A program made the translations under genes and the position numbers. Below the pieces are notes generated by a model. The model was given only the letters and a program-made list of their open reading frames with translations. It made no database searches and had not been told where the DNA came from. A DNA stretch of 64,000 bases from JANNNF01 sp963772935 (GTDB lineage: Bacteria; Pseudomonadota; Alphaproteobacteria; Rhodobacterales; Rhodobacteraceae): NCBI GenBank assembly GCA_963772935.1, contig CAVYZK010000001.1, positions 124,001 through 188,000 of the forward strand, read 5' to 3'. Shown here one piece after another: positions 1 to 7,765 of the stretch; position 1 is the first letter of the stretch; every line of letters starts with the position of its first letter.

Positions 1-1
1 T

Positions 2-256
2 GAGATCACCGCCGCCCTCGACTTCGCCGACCGCGAGTCGGTGTTCGCCTTCATGCGCGCCCAGGCCGCTGCGGGCTGCCTGATCCTGTTCATCACCCAC
101 CGCATGGACGAGGTGATGGCGCTGTCCGACGACATTTCGGTGCTGCGCTCGGGCCGGGTGGTGGCCACGCAACCCCGCGACGCCTCTACCCCCGCGCAGC
201 TTTTGCACCTGATGGCCCCGCAGAAGGCTCAGGCGCTGGAGGCCCAGCATGGCTGA
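2..256 (+). CDS. Sugar ABC transporter ATP-binding protein, first ATPase half (5' truncated)
   Basis: The gene enters from the left edge; only its last 84 codons are visible. The reading starts in what should be the Walker B/D-loop (E-ITAALD, where the family usually has DEPTAALD, so Pro is replaced by Ile). It continues through the His-switch (FITHRMDEVM) and the short C-terminal tail of an RbsA/MglA-type nucleotide-binding domain. The protein then stops, and a second gene starting 8 bases earlier encodes the other ATPase half. RbsA-family proteins normally carry both halves in one chain of about 500 residues, so this system is split. It would energise the two permeases that follow by hydrolysing ATP on the cytoplasmic face. 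The substrate cannot be read from the sequence. Confidence 0.85.
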   Translation, partial: EITAALDFADRESVFAFMRAQAAAGCLILFITHRMDEVMALSDDISVLRSGRVVATQPRDASTPAQLLHLMAPQKAQALEAQHG

Positions 257-974
257 CCTCTCCCTCACCATCCGCGACCTGCATCTGCGCCCCGGTGCCA
301 CCCCCATCACGACCCGGATCAAAGCTGGCGAGATCGTCGGCCTCGCAGGCCTTGACGGCCACGGCCAAGACGTGTTCCTGCGCAGCCTTGCGGGACTGGA
401 GCGCAACCAGAACGCCGTCGATCTGCAAGGCCAGCCCATCGCCAGCTTTCGCGATGCCGAGCGGCAGGCGGTGGTCTATGTGCCGCGCGACCGCCGCTCG
501 ACCGGGATATTTCCCGGCCTGTCGATCCTCGATAATTTCGCCATCGCCACCCCGGGCCGCGACCGCAAAGGCCCGCTGATCAGCGCCAAGGCCCGCCGCG
601 CCCGCTATGAGGTCTGGAAAGAGCGGCTGCAAATCAAGGCCCCCAGCCCCGAGGCCCCGATCACCGCCCTGTCAGGCGGCAATCAGCAAAAAGTATTGCT
701 GGCCCGCGCCTTGGCCCGCGACCCAAAGGTGCTGTTGCTGAACGACCCCACCCGCGGCGTCGATGTGGCGACGCGGCTGGTGCTGTATGATCTGTTCCGC
801 GATCTGGCAGCGCAAGGCATGGCGCTGGTGATCCTGTCGTCGGAAATCGAGGAAATTCTGCTGCTGTGCAACCGCGTGCTGGTGTTCCGCGACCATAGCC
901 TTGCCGCCGAGATGGCGGGGGCTGCGATGCGCACCGAAACGGTCATCGCCGCCATGTTCGGGCGCGCCGCATGA
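249..974 (+). CDS. Sugar ABC transporter ATP-binding protein, second ATPase half as a separate gene
   Basis: This 241-residue protein corresponds to the C-terminal half of RbsA-type ATPases. The P-loop position (residues 31-40, GLAGLDGHGQ) lacks the Lys-Ser/Thr of a working Walker A, as is usual for the C-terminal half in this family. The signature LSGGNQQK lies at 141-148. Walker B reads LLLNDPTRGVD (about 162-172), with Asp in place of the catalytic Glu. The start ATG at 249 overlaps the stop of the upstream half by 8 bases, so the two are probably translationally coupled and form a heterodimer. The gap to the first permease is 34 bases. Confidence 0.85.
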   Translation: MADLSLTIRDLHLRPGATPITTRIKAGEIVGLAGLDGHGQDVFLRSLAGLERNQNAVDLQGQPIASFRDAERQAVVYVPRDRRSTGIFPGLSILDNFAIATPGRDRKGPLISAKARRARYEVWKERLQIKAPSPEAPITALSGGNQQKVLLARALARDPKVLLLNDPTRGVDVATRLVLYDLFRDLAAQGMALVILSSEIEEILLLCNRVLVFRDHSLAAEMAGAAMRTETVIAAMFGRAA

Positions 975-1008
975 CCCATTCCCTTTCTTATCACTTCGGA
1001 ATCGCCGC

Positions 1009-1944
1009 ATGACCCGCAAACTTGGCCGCTACGGCTTTGCCATCGCCATCCTCGTGGTGCTGCTGATCGCCAATCTGGTGATGAACCCCGCCCGCTTTGC
1101 CCCCGGCAACTGGGGCACATTGCTGGGGCTGGCCGCGCCATTGATCGGCGCGGCTCTGGCCTCCACCCCGGTTATTCTGGCCGGGCGCGGCGGCATTGAT
1201 ATCTCGGTCGGCCCGGTGATGGGGCTGGTCAGCGCGGTGGTGATCAAAGTTCTGTATCTGGATGGCGGTTATGCCTCACCGCTGATCCTGTGGCCTGCGG
1301 CGCTGCTGATCGGCGCTGCCATCGGCGCGTTCAACGGCTTCATGGCGGTGGTGGTGCGGGTGCAGCCCATCGTTGCCACCTTGGGAACCTATCTGATCCT
1401 CGGCGGGCTGACCCTGACCATCCTGCCCGCGCCCATCGGCCCGGCCCCGGATTGGCTGAAGGCGATGGCAGGCGCATGGAGCTTTCTGCCCTTGGGCGTG
1501 ATCGCGGCGCTGTGGTGGGCCTTGTGCCGCACGCCGTTCCACGGTCAGTTGATGGCCGTCGGCAGCGATGACCGCACGGCCTATACCGCCGGCGTTCCGG
1601 TCAGCCTGACGCGGTTTCTGGCCTATGTGCTGACCGGGCTTCTGGCAGGCGCGGCGGGGATGATGCTGACGGCCCTGATCGGCTCGGCTGACCCAAAGGT
1701 CGGCGCGAATTACACGCTGATCGCCATCGCCGCCGTGGCATTGGGCGGCGTCAGTCTGGCGGGCGGTCGCGGTGGCCTGCTTGGCGCGGCCATCGGCGCT
1801 ATCGACATCTTCCTGCTGCAAAGCCTGCTGACCGCCTTCAACGTCTCGACCTATGTCTTGCAGGTCGCTTACGGCAGCATCCTTGTGATCGCCGTCGTCC
1901 TGATCGCCCTTCAAGACCGCAGCGCCAAACGGAGCCACGCATGA
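1009..1944 (+). CDS. Sugar ABC transporter permease (RbsC/BPD_transp_2 family)
   Basis: A 311-residue integral membrane protein with about eight to ten hydrophobic segments. It carries the family's conserved inner loop (GGRGGIDISVGPVMGL) early in the chain and a Gly-rich stretch (ALGGVSLAGGRGG) late, both typical of ribose/galactose-type importer permeases. The ATG at 1009 is chosen because the protein then begins with a short basic segment followed by a transmembrane helix; earlier in-frame codons would run into the upstream ATPase gene. The stop overlaps the next permease start by four bases (ATGA). It forms the membrane channel with the 1941-2903 product. Confidence 0.88.
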   Translation: MTRKLGRYGFAIAILVVLLIANLVMNPARFAPGNWGTLLGLAAPLIGAALASTPVILAGRGGIDISVGPVMGLVSAVVIKVLYLDGGYASPLILWPAALLIGAAIGAFNGFMAVVVRVQPIVATLGTYLILGGLTLTILPAPIGPAPDWLKAMAGAWSFLPLGVIAALWWALCRTPFHGQLMAVGSDDRTAYTAGVPVSLTRFLAYVLTGLLAGAAGMMLTALIGSADPKVGANYTLIAIAAVALGGVSLAGGRGGLLGAAIGAIDIFLLQSLLTAFNVSTYVLQVAYGSILVIAVVLIALQDRSAKRSHA

Positions 1945-2903
1945 CCCTGAACCTTGACAGCATCAAGGCCCGCGTGATCGGCGCCTTCGCCGTGGCGCTG
2001 GTTCTGCATGGCGCAGGCACGGCGCTGATCCCCGGCTATTCCGCGCCTTTTGCCATCCGCGCCATGCTGGTGATCGCCAGCCTGTTGGCGGTGGCCTCGG
2101 TCGGGCAGACTCTGGTGGTGATCTTGGGCGGCATCGACCTGTCGATCCCGTTCGTGATGGGTTTTGCCAATGTGGTGGCGGCGCAGCTTTACGGCCAAGG
2201 CTGGCATTTTGCGTTGGTCTGCGCGGTGGTGTTTGGTCTGGCCGCGCTGATCGGCGCGTTCAACGGGGCTTTGTCACGCGGGCTGAACCTGCCGCCGCTG
2301 ATCGTCACCTTGGGCGTGGGAATGATCGTGCAGGGGCTGGTGCTGATCTGGACCAAGGGCTTTCCCTCGGGCTCTGCGCCAAAGGCCGTGTCGCAATTCG
2401 TCTCGATCGGTGGCACGTTCGGCCCACTGCCGGTGCCTGCGCTGATCCCGGCGCTGCTGGTGATGACGGTGCTGATCGTGCTGGTGCTGGAGCGCACGCC
2501 CTATGGCCGCAGGCTTTACGCGCTTGGGTCCAACCCCGGCGCCGCCCCCTATGCGCTGATCAACCCCTTGCGGATCTGGACCGTGACCTTCGCGGCATCC
2601 TCGGTGTTCGCCGCAATGGCGGGGGTGCTGCTGTTGGGCTTTACCGGCTCGGCCTACGGCGATGTCGGCCAGCCCTATCTGTTCCAGACCATCGCCGCCG
2701 TTGTGGTGGGCGGCACGGCGCTGGTGGGCGGGCGCGGCAGCTTCATCGGCACCATCGCAGGCGTTTGGGTGCTGACAGAGATCAACACCCTGCTGATCGG
2801 GCTGAACTTCTCACCCGCCTCGGTGCAGGCGGCGTTCGGCGCGATCATCCTGCTGCTGGTGTCGCTGTACGGGCGCGAGCGGCACTTCCGCAGCACCGTC
2901 TGA
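1941..2903 (+). CDS. Sugar ABC transporter permease, second subunit
   Basis: A 320-residue membrane protein of the RbsC family, paralogous to the preceding permease. It has the loop motif VILGGIDLSIPFVMG (about residues 57-71) and the late motif GGTALVGGRGS. It is the last gene of the operon. No gene follows on this strand and no clear hairpin terminator was found. The periplasmic binding protein that should define the substrate lies outside the window, presumably to the left. Confidence 0.88.
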   Translation: MTLNLDSIKARVIGAFAVALVLHGAGTALIPGYSAPFAIRAMLVIASLLAVASVGQTLVVILGGIDLSIPFVMGFANVVAAQLYGQGWHFALVCAVVFGLAALIGAFNGALSRGLNLPPLIVTLGVGMIVQGLVLIWTKGFPSGSAPKAVSQFVSIGGTFGPLPVPALIPALLVMTVLIVLVLERTPYGRRLYALGSNPGAAPYALINPLRIWTVTFAASSVFAAMAGVLLLGFTGSAYGDVGQPYLFQTIAAVVVGGTALVGGRGSFIGTIAGVWVLTEINTLLIGLNFSPASVQAAFGAIILLLVSLYGRERHFRSTV

Positions 2904-3019
2904 CGGACGGTGCGGTCATGCACGGCGCTGTGGACCACAAGCCAAAACGCCCACCGGATGCGGGGCGGCACAGCACGCTTGCGGTTGACGCCACCCCGCA
3001 ACGGCCTTCACGTTTCACA

Positions 3020-3569
3020 GATAACAGGAACACTGTCCCAATTCTCAGGCGGTGGGCTGGCCAAAAACCGGCCGCAGCGGCCCGGGTATAGACCGCCCAA
3101 CCCGTCATGCGCTGCCTCTGGTCGAAGCGCCGCAAACGGGGCCATGGCCCCCAGCCAGCGCCCGCGCGGACCCTGCATCCAACTGGGGCAGTGCCACCAT
3201 GCGTTGCGGTCAAAGAATGTCGCCGGATCGCTGGCATAGTGCAGATAGACAATCCGCATCCCGCCCCAAGGCGCATGCCCTGACAGCAGCGCATTGTCCT
3301 GCGCGGTGATCCAAGCCGGTGCCGGTCGGGGTGGTGATGACCCGCAGCTTGCGCGAAAACGCCCCGCTGCGGATCAACGCTGCCAGCGCCAGATCGGCCC
3401 GCGCCGCGACATCAGGGGCCAAGTTCATCCCGATATGAACCCGAACCGGTTTCAGCGCCGGGCACCCCGTCAACGACGCCATCTTGCGTATGGCCGGGTT
3501 GCAGCGGGCAAAGGCGACATCACCGCGGGTCATGTCAGGCTCCAGAATTGGCCGGGTGCCGGTCGTCAC
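3020..3569 (-). pseudogene. Remnant of an alpha/beta-hydrolase family protein (PF10081-like)
   Basis: On the minus strand, pieces of a PF10081-type membrane hydrolase can be read in order. About 3560-3318 gives the segment PVRVHIGMNLAPD followed by VITTPTGTG. After a one-base insertion near 3311-3317 (CCAAGCC on the plus strand) the next frame continues with WITAQDNALLSGHAPWGG and then MRIVYLHYASDPATFFD down to about 3150. In intact members these two blocks are separated by well over 100 residues containing the nucleophile-Ser motif, so that segment is deleted. The N-terminal membrane part is also absent, cut off next to the 3' end of chaA. The reading degrades after the PRG motif at about 3145. 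This is a decayed gene without catalytic capacity; family assignment is from memory of conserved blocks. Confidence 0.6.
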
Positions 3570-3578
3570 GCGCAGGTG

Positions 3579-4676
3579 TCACGGCACTGCGGACAGCACG
3601 ATGAACACGCTGAAGATGACCAGATGCACAGCGCCTTGCAGCATCGTTGTGCGCCCGGTGGCCAGCGTCAGTGAACTGGTGAACAGCGTCAGGATCAACA
3701 GCGTCATCCCCTCGGCATCCAGTCCCAGCACCAGCGGCCGGTTCAGCACAAGTGCCGCCGCCGCGACACAAGGGATGGTCAGCCCGATCGTCGCCAATGC
3801 CGATCCCAGCGCGGCGTTCAGGCTGCTTTGCAGCCGGTTGCCCGCCGCAAAGCGCAGGGCCGTCACCCCCTCGGGCAGCAAGATCAGCATCGCGATCACC
3901 ACCCCGACAAAGGCCACCGGCAACCCCGCATCCAGAACCGCCCGCTCGACCGAAGGCGTCAGCGCCTTGGCCAGCAAGATCACCGCAACCAGATTTCCCA
4001 ACAGCAATACCGCGCAGATCGTGGTCTGACGGTTGTCAGGCACCGGATGGTCATGGCCGGGCGTGTCGTCATGCAGAAAATACTGACGATGGCTCGACGT
4101 CTGCACAAACAAGAACACACCATACAGAATCAACGACACTGTGCCGATGAACGCTTGCTGAAACGGCGCGTAATAGGGGCCTTGCCGCGCCAGCGTAAAG
4201 TTCGGCAACACCAGCGAAATTGTCGCCACCACCGCAATCACGCCCAGAATTGCCGCAGCCCCATCGGTGCGAAAGCCCTGCTCGTGATGCTTGATGCCCC
4301 CGACAACCAGCGCCAGCCCGACGATGCCGTTCAGCACGATCATCACCGCCGCGAACACTGTGTCGCGCGCCACCGCATCGGCCCCCTCGGTTCCGGCAGC
4401 CATGACCGACAAGATCACCGCCACCTCCATCACCGTGATCGCCAGTGCCAGCAGAACCGAGCCAAAAGGCTCGCCCACCCGAGCCGCAAGCTGGTCGGCG
4501 TGATGCACGGCGGCAAACACGTTGAACCCGATCAGCCCCGTCGCCGCCACCAGCAACACCGCCGAGTCGCCCGTGACCAGACCAAGACCCTTCAACGCCA
4601 GCAACGCCCCCACCAACACCGGGGCAACCCATGTCCAACCCGGCACAAACTGGTGCGACTTTTCAGAAGATGCCAC
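3579..4676 (-). CDS. chaA: Calcium/proton (sodium/proton) antiporter ChaA
   Basis: An inner-membrane cation/proton exchanger of the CaCA superfamily. The chosen GTG start at 4676 has an AAAGGA ribosome-binding site six bases upstream and gives 365 residues, matching the E. coli ChaA length of 366. In-frame ATG codons at 4712 and 4724 have no good ribosome-binding site. Conserved blocks include HADQLAARVGEPFGS, the first acidic exchange motif (ALAITVMEVAVI), the central acidic/His-rich loop (HDDTPGHDHP) and the second motif (LILLPEGVTALR), then FTSSLTLATGRT near the end. About ten to eleven hydrophobic segments are visible. It stands alone and probably exports Na+, K+ or Ca2+ at alkaline pH. 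The stop lies directly beside the decayed hydrolase remnant. Confidence 0.9.
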   Translation of the reverse strand: MASSEKSHQFVPGWTWVAPVLVGALLALKGLGLVTGDSAVLLVAATGLIGFNVFAAVHHADQLAARVGEPFGSVLLALAITVMEVAVILSVMAAGTEGADAVARDTVFAAVMIVLNGIVGLALVVGGIKHHEQGFRTDGAAAILGVIAVVATISLVLPNFTLARQGPYYAPFQQAFIGTVSLILYGVFLFVQTSSHRQYFLHDDTPGHDHPVPDNRQTTICAVLLLGNLVAVILLAKALTPSVERAVLDAGLPVAFVGVVIAMLILLPEGVTALRFAAGNRLQSSLNAALGSALATIGLTIPCVAAAALVLNRPLVLGLDAEGMTLLILTLFTSSLTLATGRTTMLQGAVHLVIFSVFIVLSAVP

Positions 4677-4999
4677 GGGGTGTCCTTTGCCGCTGGGGTC
4701 TGTCCCGCGCATGTTAGGCACCATTGCCGACAGCGAACAGTTCCTACTGACCAGATTTGCGAAAGAAGTCCCGGAAAGCCGGCAGTCGCGTCCCCCCGCA
4801 CCGCAATCGCGCGACAAACCCGAAGCCTGCCCCACGCGGTCCACAAGGCGGGCCTTTGCCGCAGCCCTAAGGCGGGGGCGGTCATCACATCATCAACCGC
4901 CTTCGCGGCGGGTAAATTGCGCGCACCTGCCATTATCAGAACCGCAGCCGTCTTGAAGACGGCTCGAATGGCCAGCCTGATCCACCCTCGCCGCCAAAC
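4677..4999. other. Intergenic stretch without a gene
   Basis: About 320 bases between the chaA start and the end of the TIM-barrel isomerase gene. It should hold the chaA promoter. The only structure seen is a perfect palindrome at 4946-4964. Possible reading frames here are short and show no recognisable protein. Confidence 0.6.
4946..4964. repeat. Perfect 9-bp inverted repeat with one-base centre
   Basis: AGCCGTCTT-G-AAGACGGCT lies 35 bases beyond the stop of the 5000-5857 minus-strand gene. The stem is long enough to end transcription of that operon, but no T-run follows on either strand. It could be a processing or operator site instead. Confidence 0.4.
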
Positions 5000-5857
5000 T
5001 CAGCAAACCGTCCGAAATCGGTCAAGCATAACGTCCAGCACTTTCGCCGGGCTTTGCCGCCACCAGTTCTCGGCGCTGAAAATCTCAACCTCACAACTGC
5101 CGACATAACCCGCCGCTTCCACCTGTGCGCGTATCCAACGCAGATCGGCCACGCCGTCGCCCATCATCCCGCGATCCAGCAGCACATCCTGCGTGTCGGC
5201 CAGCCAGTCGCACAGGTGATAGCCGAAAATCCGGGTGCCCGCGCGGGTCAGTTGCCGCGCAAGATCGGTGTCCCACCAGACATGATAGACATCAATCGCC
5301 ACGCCAACATTGGCCGCACAAATCGCATCGCAAATATCCAGGGCGTCGCGGGTGGTGGTCAGGCAGGATCGGTTGCCACCGTAAACCGGGTTCAGCGGCT
5401 CCAGCGCCAGTTTGACACCCCGGGCGGCGGCATAGGGGGCAGCTTCGGCCACACGGTCGGTCACCAGTTTCAGGCTTTCAGTGACGCCTTTGGTGCCGGG
5501 TTCGACCCCGCCGACCACGATTGTCAGCACCCCGGCTTGCAAGCCTGCGGCCATGTCGATGGCGGCGTGGAAATCATCCATCACCGCCGCCCGGCCCTGC
5601 GCTGCCAGTGGCCCGACCAGAAACGGCGTCCGGCACAGGCCGACGACCTGCAACCCCGCAGCCCGGGCACGGTTGCCGATCTCAACCGCCCGCGCGCCAA
5701 TCTCGCGCCGCCAGAACACGATGCCGCCGAAACCCCGTTCGACGCAGGCGTCAATCACCCGCTCCGGCGACCACCCGGCCCCCTTGCCGTCAAGGTTGTG
5801 GCCAAGGCTGGCGGTGTTCAGCGCAAGCGCCGAGGGGTCATTGCTGAAATCACGCAC
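5000..5857 (-). CDS. Sugar phosphate isomerase/epimerase-like TIM-barrel protein
   Basis: 285 residues of the xylose-isomerase-like TIM-barrel superfamily (AP_endonuc_2). Metal-site blocks are recognisable in order: LALEPLN at about residue 160, a VAIDVYHVWWD strand with Asp and His at about 195-205, YHLCDW at about 222-227, and the closing Glu in SCEVEIF near 263. These enzymes epimerise, isomerise or dehydrate ketoses and keto-sugar acids using a divalent metal. The start at 5857 overlaps the end of the DUF993 gene by eight bases. It is the last gene of the acyl-CoA dehydrogenase/SDR/DUF993 operon, so it probably acts on an early or late intermediate of that pathway. The exact reaction cannot be assigned. 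Confidence 0.8.
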   Translation of the reverse strand: MRDFSNDPSALALNTASLGHNLDGKGAGWSPERVIDACVERGFGGIVFWRREIGARAVEIGNRARAAGLQVVGLCRTPFLVGPLAAQGRAAVMDDFHAAIDMAAGLQAGVLTIVVGGVEPGTKGVTESLKLVTDRVAEAAPYAAARGVKLALEPLNPVYGGNRSCLTTTRDALDICDAICAANVGVAIDVYHVWWDTDLARQLTRAGTRIFGYHLCDWLADTQDVLLDRGMMGDGVADLRWIRAQVEAAGYVGSCEVEIFSAENWWRQSPAKVLDVMLDRFRTVC

Positions 5858-6995
5858 CGTAAAGCCCCAGCAGTTTCTTCATCCGCGCCACCGCCAGATC
5901 GGGGTCGCGCAGCAGGCCGCAGCCATCCGCCAGCCGGAACACTTCGGTGAAATACGGCAAGGGCCGCATCGCCTGCGCGCCGTTCAGCATGATGAAATGG
6001 TCCTGAAAACCGTTCAGCCAGGCCAGAAACACCACCCCGGTTTTGTAATACTGCGTCGGCGCGCGAAAGATCAGCCGCGCCAGCGGCACCGTCGGGTCCA
6101 GCGTGGCGCGAAAGGTTTTCGCATCGCCCTCGCCCAGCTTTTGCACCGCATAGGCGGCGGCAGGGGCAAGCGGATCAAAGATACCCAGCAGCGCGTGGGA
6201 ATAGCCCTCCGTGTCGCCCTCGATCAGTTCGGGATAGTTGAAATCATCGCCGGTATACATCTTCACACCGCCGGGCAGTCGGCGGCGCATCTGAATTTCC
6301 TTATCCTTGTCCAGCAGCGAAATCTTGATGCCATCCACCTTGGCGATATTGCCATTGATCACCGCCAGCGCAGTGTCCATGGCTTGCGGGAAATCGGCAG
6401 CCCCCCAATAGCCCGCCAAAGCCGGATCAAACATCTCACCCAGCCAGTGCAAAACCACCGGATGATCGCAGGCGGCCAGCACATCGGAATAAACCCTGAT
6501 GTAATCCTCCGGCCCCTTCGCCGCTTTCACCAGCGCCCGTGAGGCCATCAGAATGATCCGCCCGCCCAAGCTTTGAATCGCCTCAACCTGCTCCAGATAC
6601 GCCGCCCGCACCTGATCCAGCGTGTAATCGCCCGCAGGCAGATGATCGGTGCCACAACCATTGGCGACCAGAGCATCGGGCAGTTCGGCCTTGGTCCGCC
6701 GGATCAGGTCCAACGCCCCCGGCCAATCCAAACCCATGCCGCGCTGCGCGGTATCCATCGCCTCGGCAATCCCAAGGCCCATCCCGGCCAGATAGCGGCG
6801 AAACTCCATCGTCTTGCCCCAATCGACCGAGGCACGGCCCGAAGGGTCATTGGCGGTGAACGGATCGGCCACCACATGCGCCGCCGAATAGACCACGCGG
6901 GCAGGATTGGCACCCAAACGTGCCTGCGCGATGGGGGTGCCACGCAGAGCGTAATCAACGAAATGGCCGTGCTGATCCGGCAAGGAAATCTTCAT
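5850..6995 (-). CDS. DUF993 family protein (dihydrodipicolinate-synthase-like barrel)
   Basis: A 381-residue protein matching my memory of DUF993 (PF06187), an uncharacterised family annotated as dihydrodipicolinate synthase-like, hence possibly a Schiff-base aldolase or lyase. Barrel-like strands with conserved acid/Lys residues are visible (VANGCGTDHLP, VVLHWLGEMFDP, KVDGIKISLLD, KMYTGDDFNYPELI). The Lys in KVDGIKIS is a candidate Schiff-base residue by analogy only. The ATG at 6995 is used; it lies 9 bases after the SDR stop. It sits between an SDR and a TIM-barrel isomerase in the operon. A C-C bond-cleaving role in the pathway is inference. Confidence 0.75.
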   Translation of the reverse strand: MKISLPDQHGHFVDYALRGTPIAQARLGANPARVVYSAAHVVADPFTANDPSGRASVDWGKTMEFRRYLAGMGLGIAEAMDTAQRGMGLDWPGALDLIRRTKAELPDALVANGCGTDHLPAGDYTLDQVRAAYLEQVEAIQSLGGRIILMASRALVKAAKGPEDYIRVYSDVLAACDHPVVLHWLGEMFDPALAGYWGAADFPQAMDTALAVINGNIAKVDGIKISLLDKDKEIQMRRRLPGGVKMYTGDDFNYPELIEGDTEGYSHALLGIFDPLAPAAAYAVQKLGEGDAKTFRATLDPTVPLARLIFRAPTQYYKTGVVFLAWLNGFQDHFIMLNGAQAMRPLPYFTEVFRLADGCGLLRDPDLAVARMKKLLGLYGA

Positions 6996-7003
6996 CTTAG
7001 GCC

Positions 7004-7765
7004 TCAAAATCGGGGAACAAGCATCCCGGCATCCGCCGAGATCACCTGTCCGGTGGTGTAGGGAAGCCTGCCCGTGGCAAGCGAGGCGATGATCGCGCCG
7101 ATCTCCTCCGGCAAGCCCACGCGGGGGAACAGGGTCAGGCCATCTTCGGCGCGTTTGCGGTACATCTCGATCACAGGCGCGGTCATCTCGGTGGCAATCA
7201 GCCCCGGCTGCACATCGTAAACCGCGATATTCTCCGGCCCCAACCGCACCGCCAAAGCCTTCGACACCATCGCCGCCGCCGCCTTGCTGGCGCAATATTC
7301 CGACCGCTGCACCGCCACCGCTTGGGCGTTGGACGAGGTCACGTTGACGATAGAGTGAAACTCCTTGTCATCGCGCACCCGCCCCACCACCCGCTTGGCA
7401 AAGGCCTGCGCCAGAAAGAACGCCGCCTTGGCATTGACCCCCATGCAGCGATCCCAACTCGCCTCCGACACCTCCAGCAAATCCCCCCGGCTCAGCACCC
7501 CCACGCCTGCATTGTTCACCAGCGTTGTCAGCGGCCCCAACGCCGCCTCGACCTGCGCCAAGGCCGCGTCATGCCCCGCGATATCCGTCACATCGAACGC
7601 CGCCGCCACGCAGGGCCCAATCGCGGAAACCTCGGCCACCGCCGCCCGCAGTTCCGCATCATCCACCGGCCCATTCACCGCCACCGCAAAGCCCTCGGCC
7701 GCCAGCGCCTTGGCCGCAGCCAACCCGATGCCCCGCGACGATCCTGTTACCAAAGCAACCTTCAC
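7004..7765 (-). CDS. SDR family NAD(P)-dependent oxidoreductase (3-ketoacyl-reductase-like)
   Basis: 253 residues of the classical short-chain dehydrogenase family. The cofactor loop TGSSRGIG is at 7-14, NNAG at 84-87, catalytic Ser at 144/145 in NVTSSNAQ, and Tyr157-x3-Lys161 in YCASK. The C-terminal ITADAG-like motif reads VISADAG. It would interconvert a secondary alcohol and a ketone. With an acyl-CoA dehydrogenase immediately upstream and an enoyl-CoA hydratase in a co-regulated operon, oxidation of a 3-hydroxyacyl-CoA is a reasonable guess. A free sugar derivative is the alternative. The start overlaps the acyl-CoA dehydrogenase stop by four bases. Confidence 0.88.
   Translation of the reverse strand: MKVALVTGSSRGIGLAAAKALAAEGFAVAVNGPVDDAELRAAVAEVSAIGPCVAAAFDVTDIAGHDAALAQVEAALGPLTTLVNNAGVGVLSRGDLLEVSEASWDRCMGVNAKAAFFLAQAFAKRVVGRVRDDKEFHSIVNVTSSNAQAVAVQRSEYCASKAAAAMVSKALAVRLGPENIAVYDVQPGLIATEMTAPVIEMYRKRAEDGLTLFPRVGLPEEIGAIIASLATGRLPYTTGQVISADAGMLVPRF

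Noticed and set aside
4677..4844. Longer ChaA N terminus starting at 4844, 4724 or 4712
   Set aside because: No ribosome-binding site, non-homologous leader; the GTG at 4676 has AAAGGA and gives the family length.
3828..5108. Long plus-strand open frame across chaA
   Set aside because: Low-complexity His/Gln/Arg-rich translation, antisense to chaA, which has strong family motifs.
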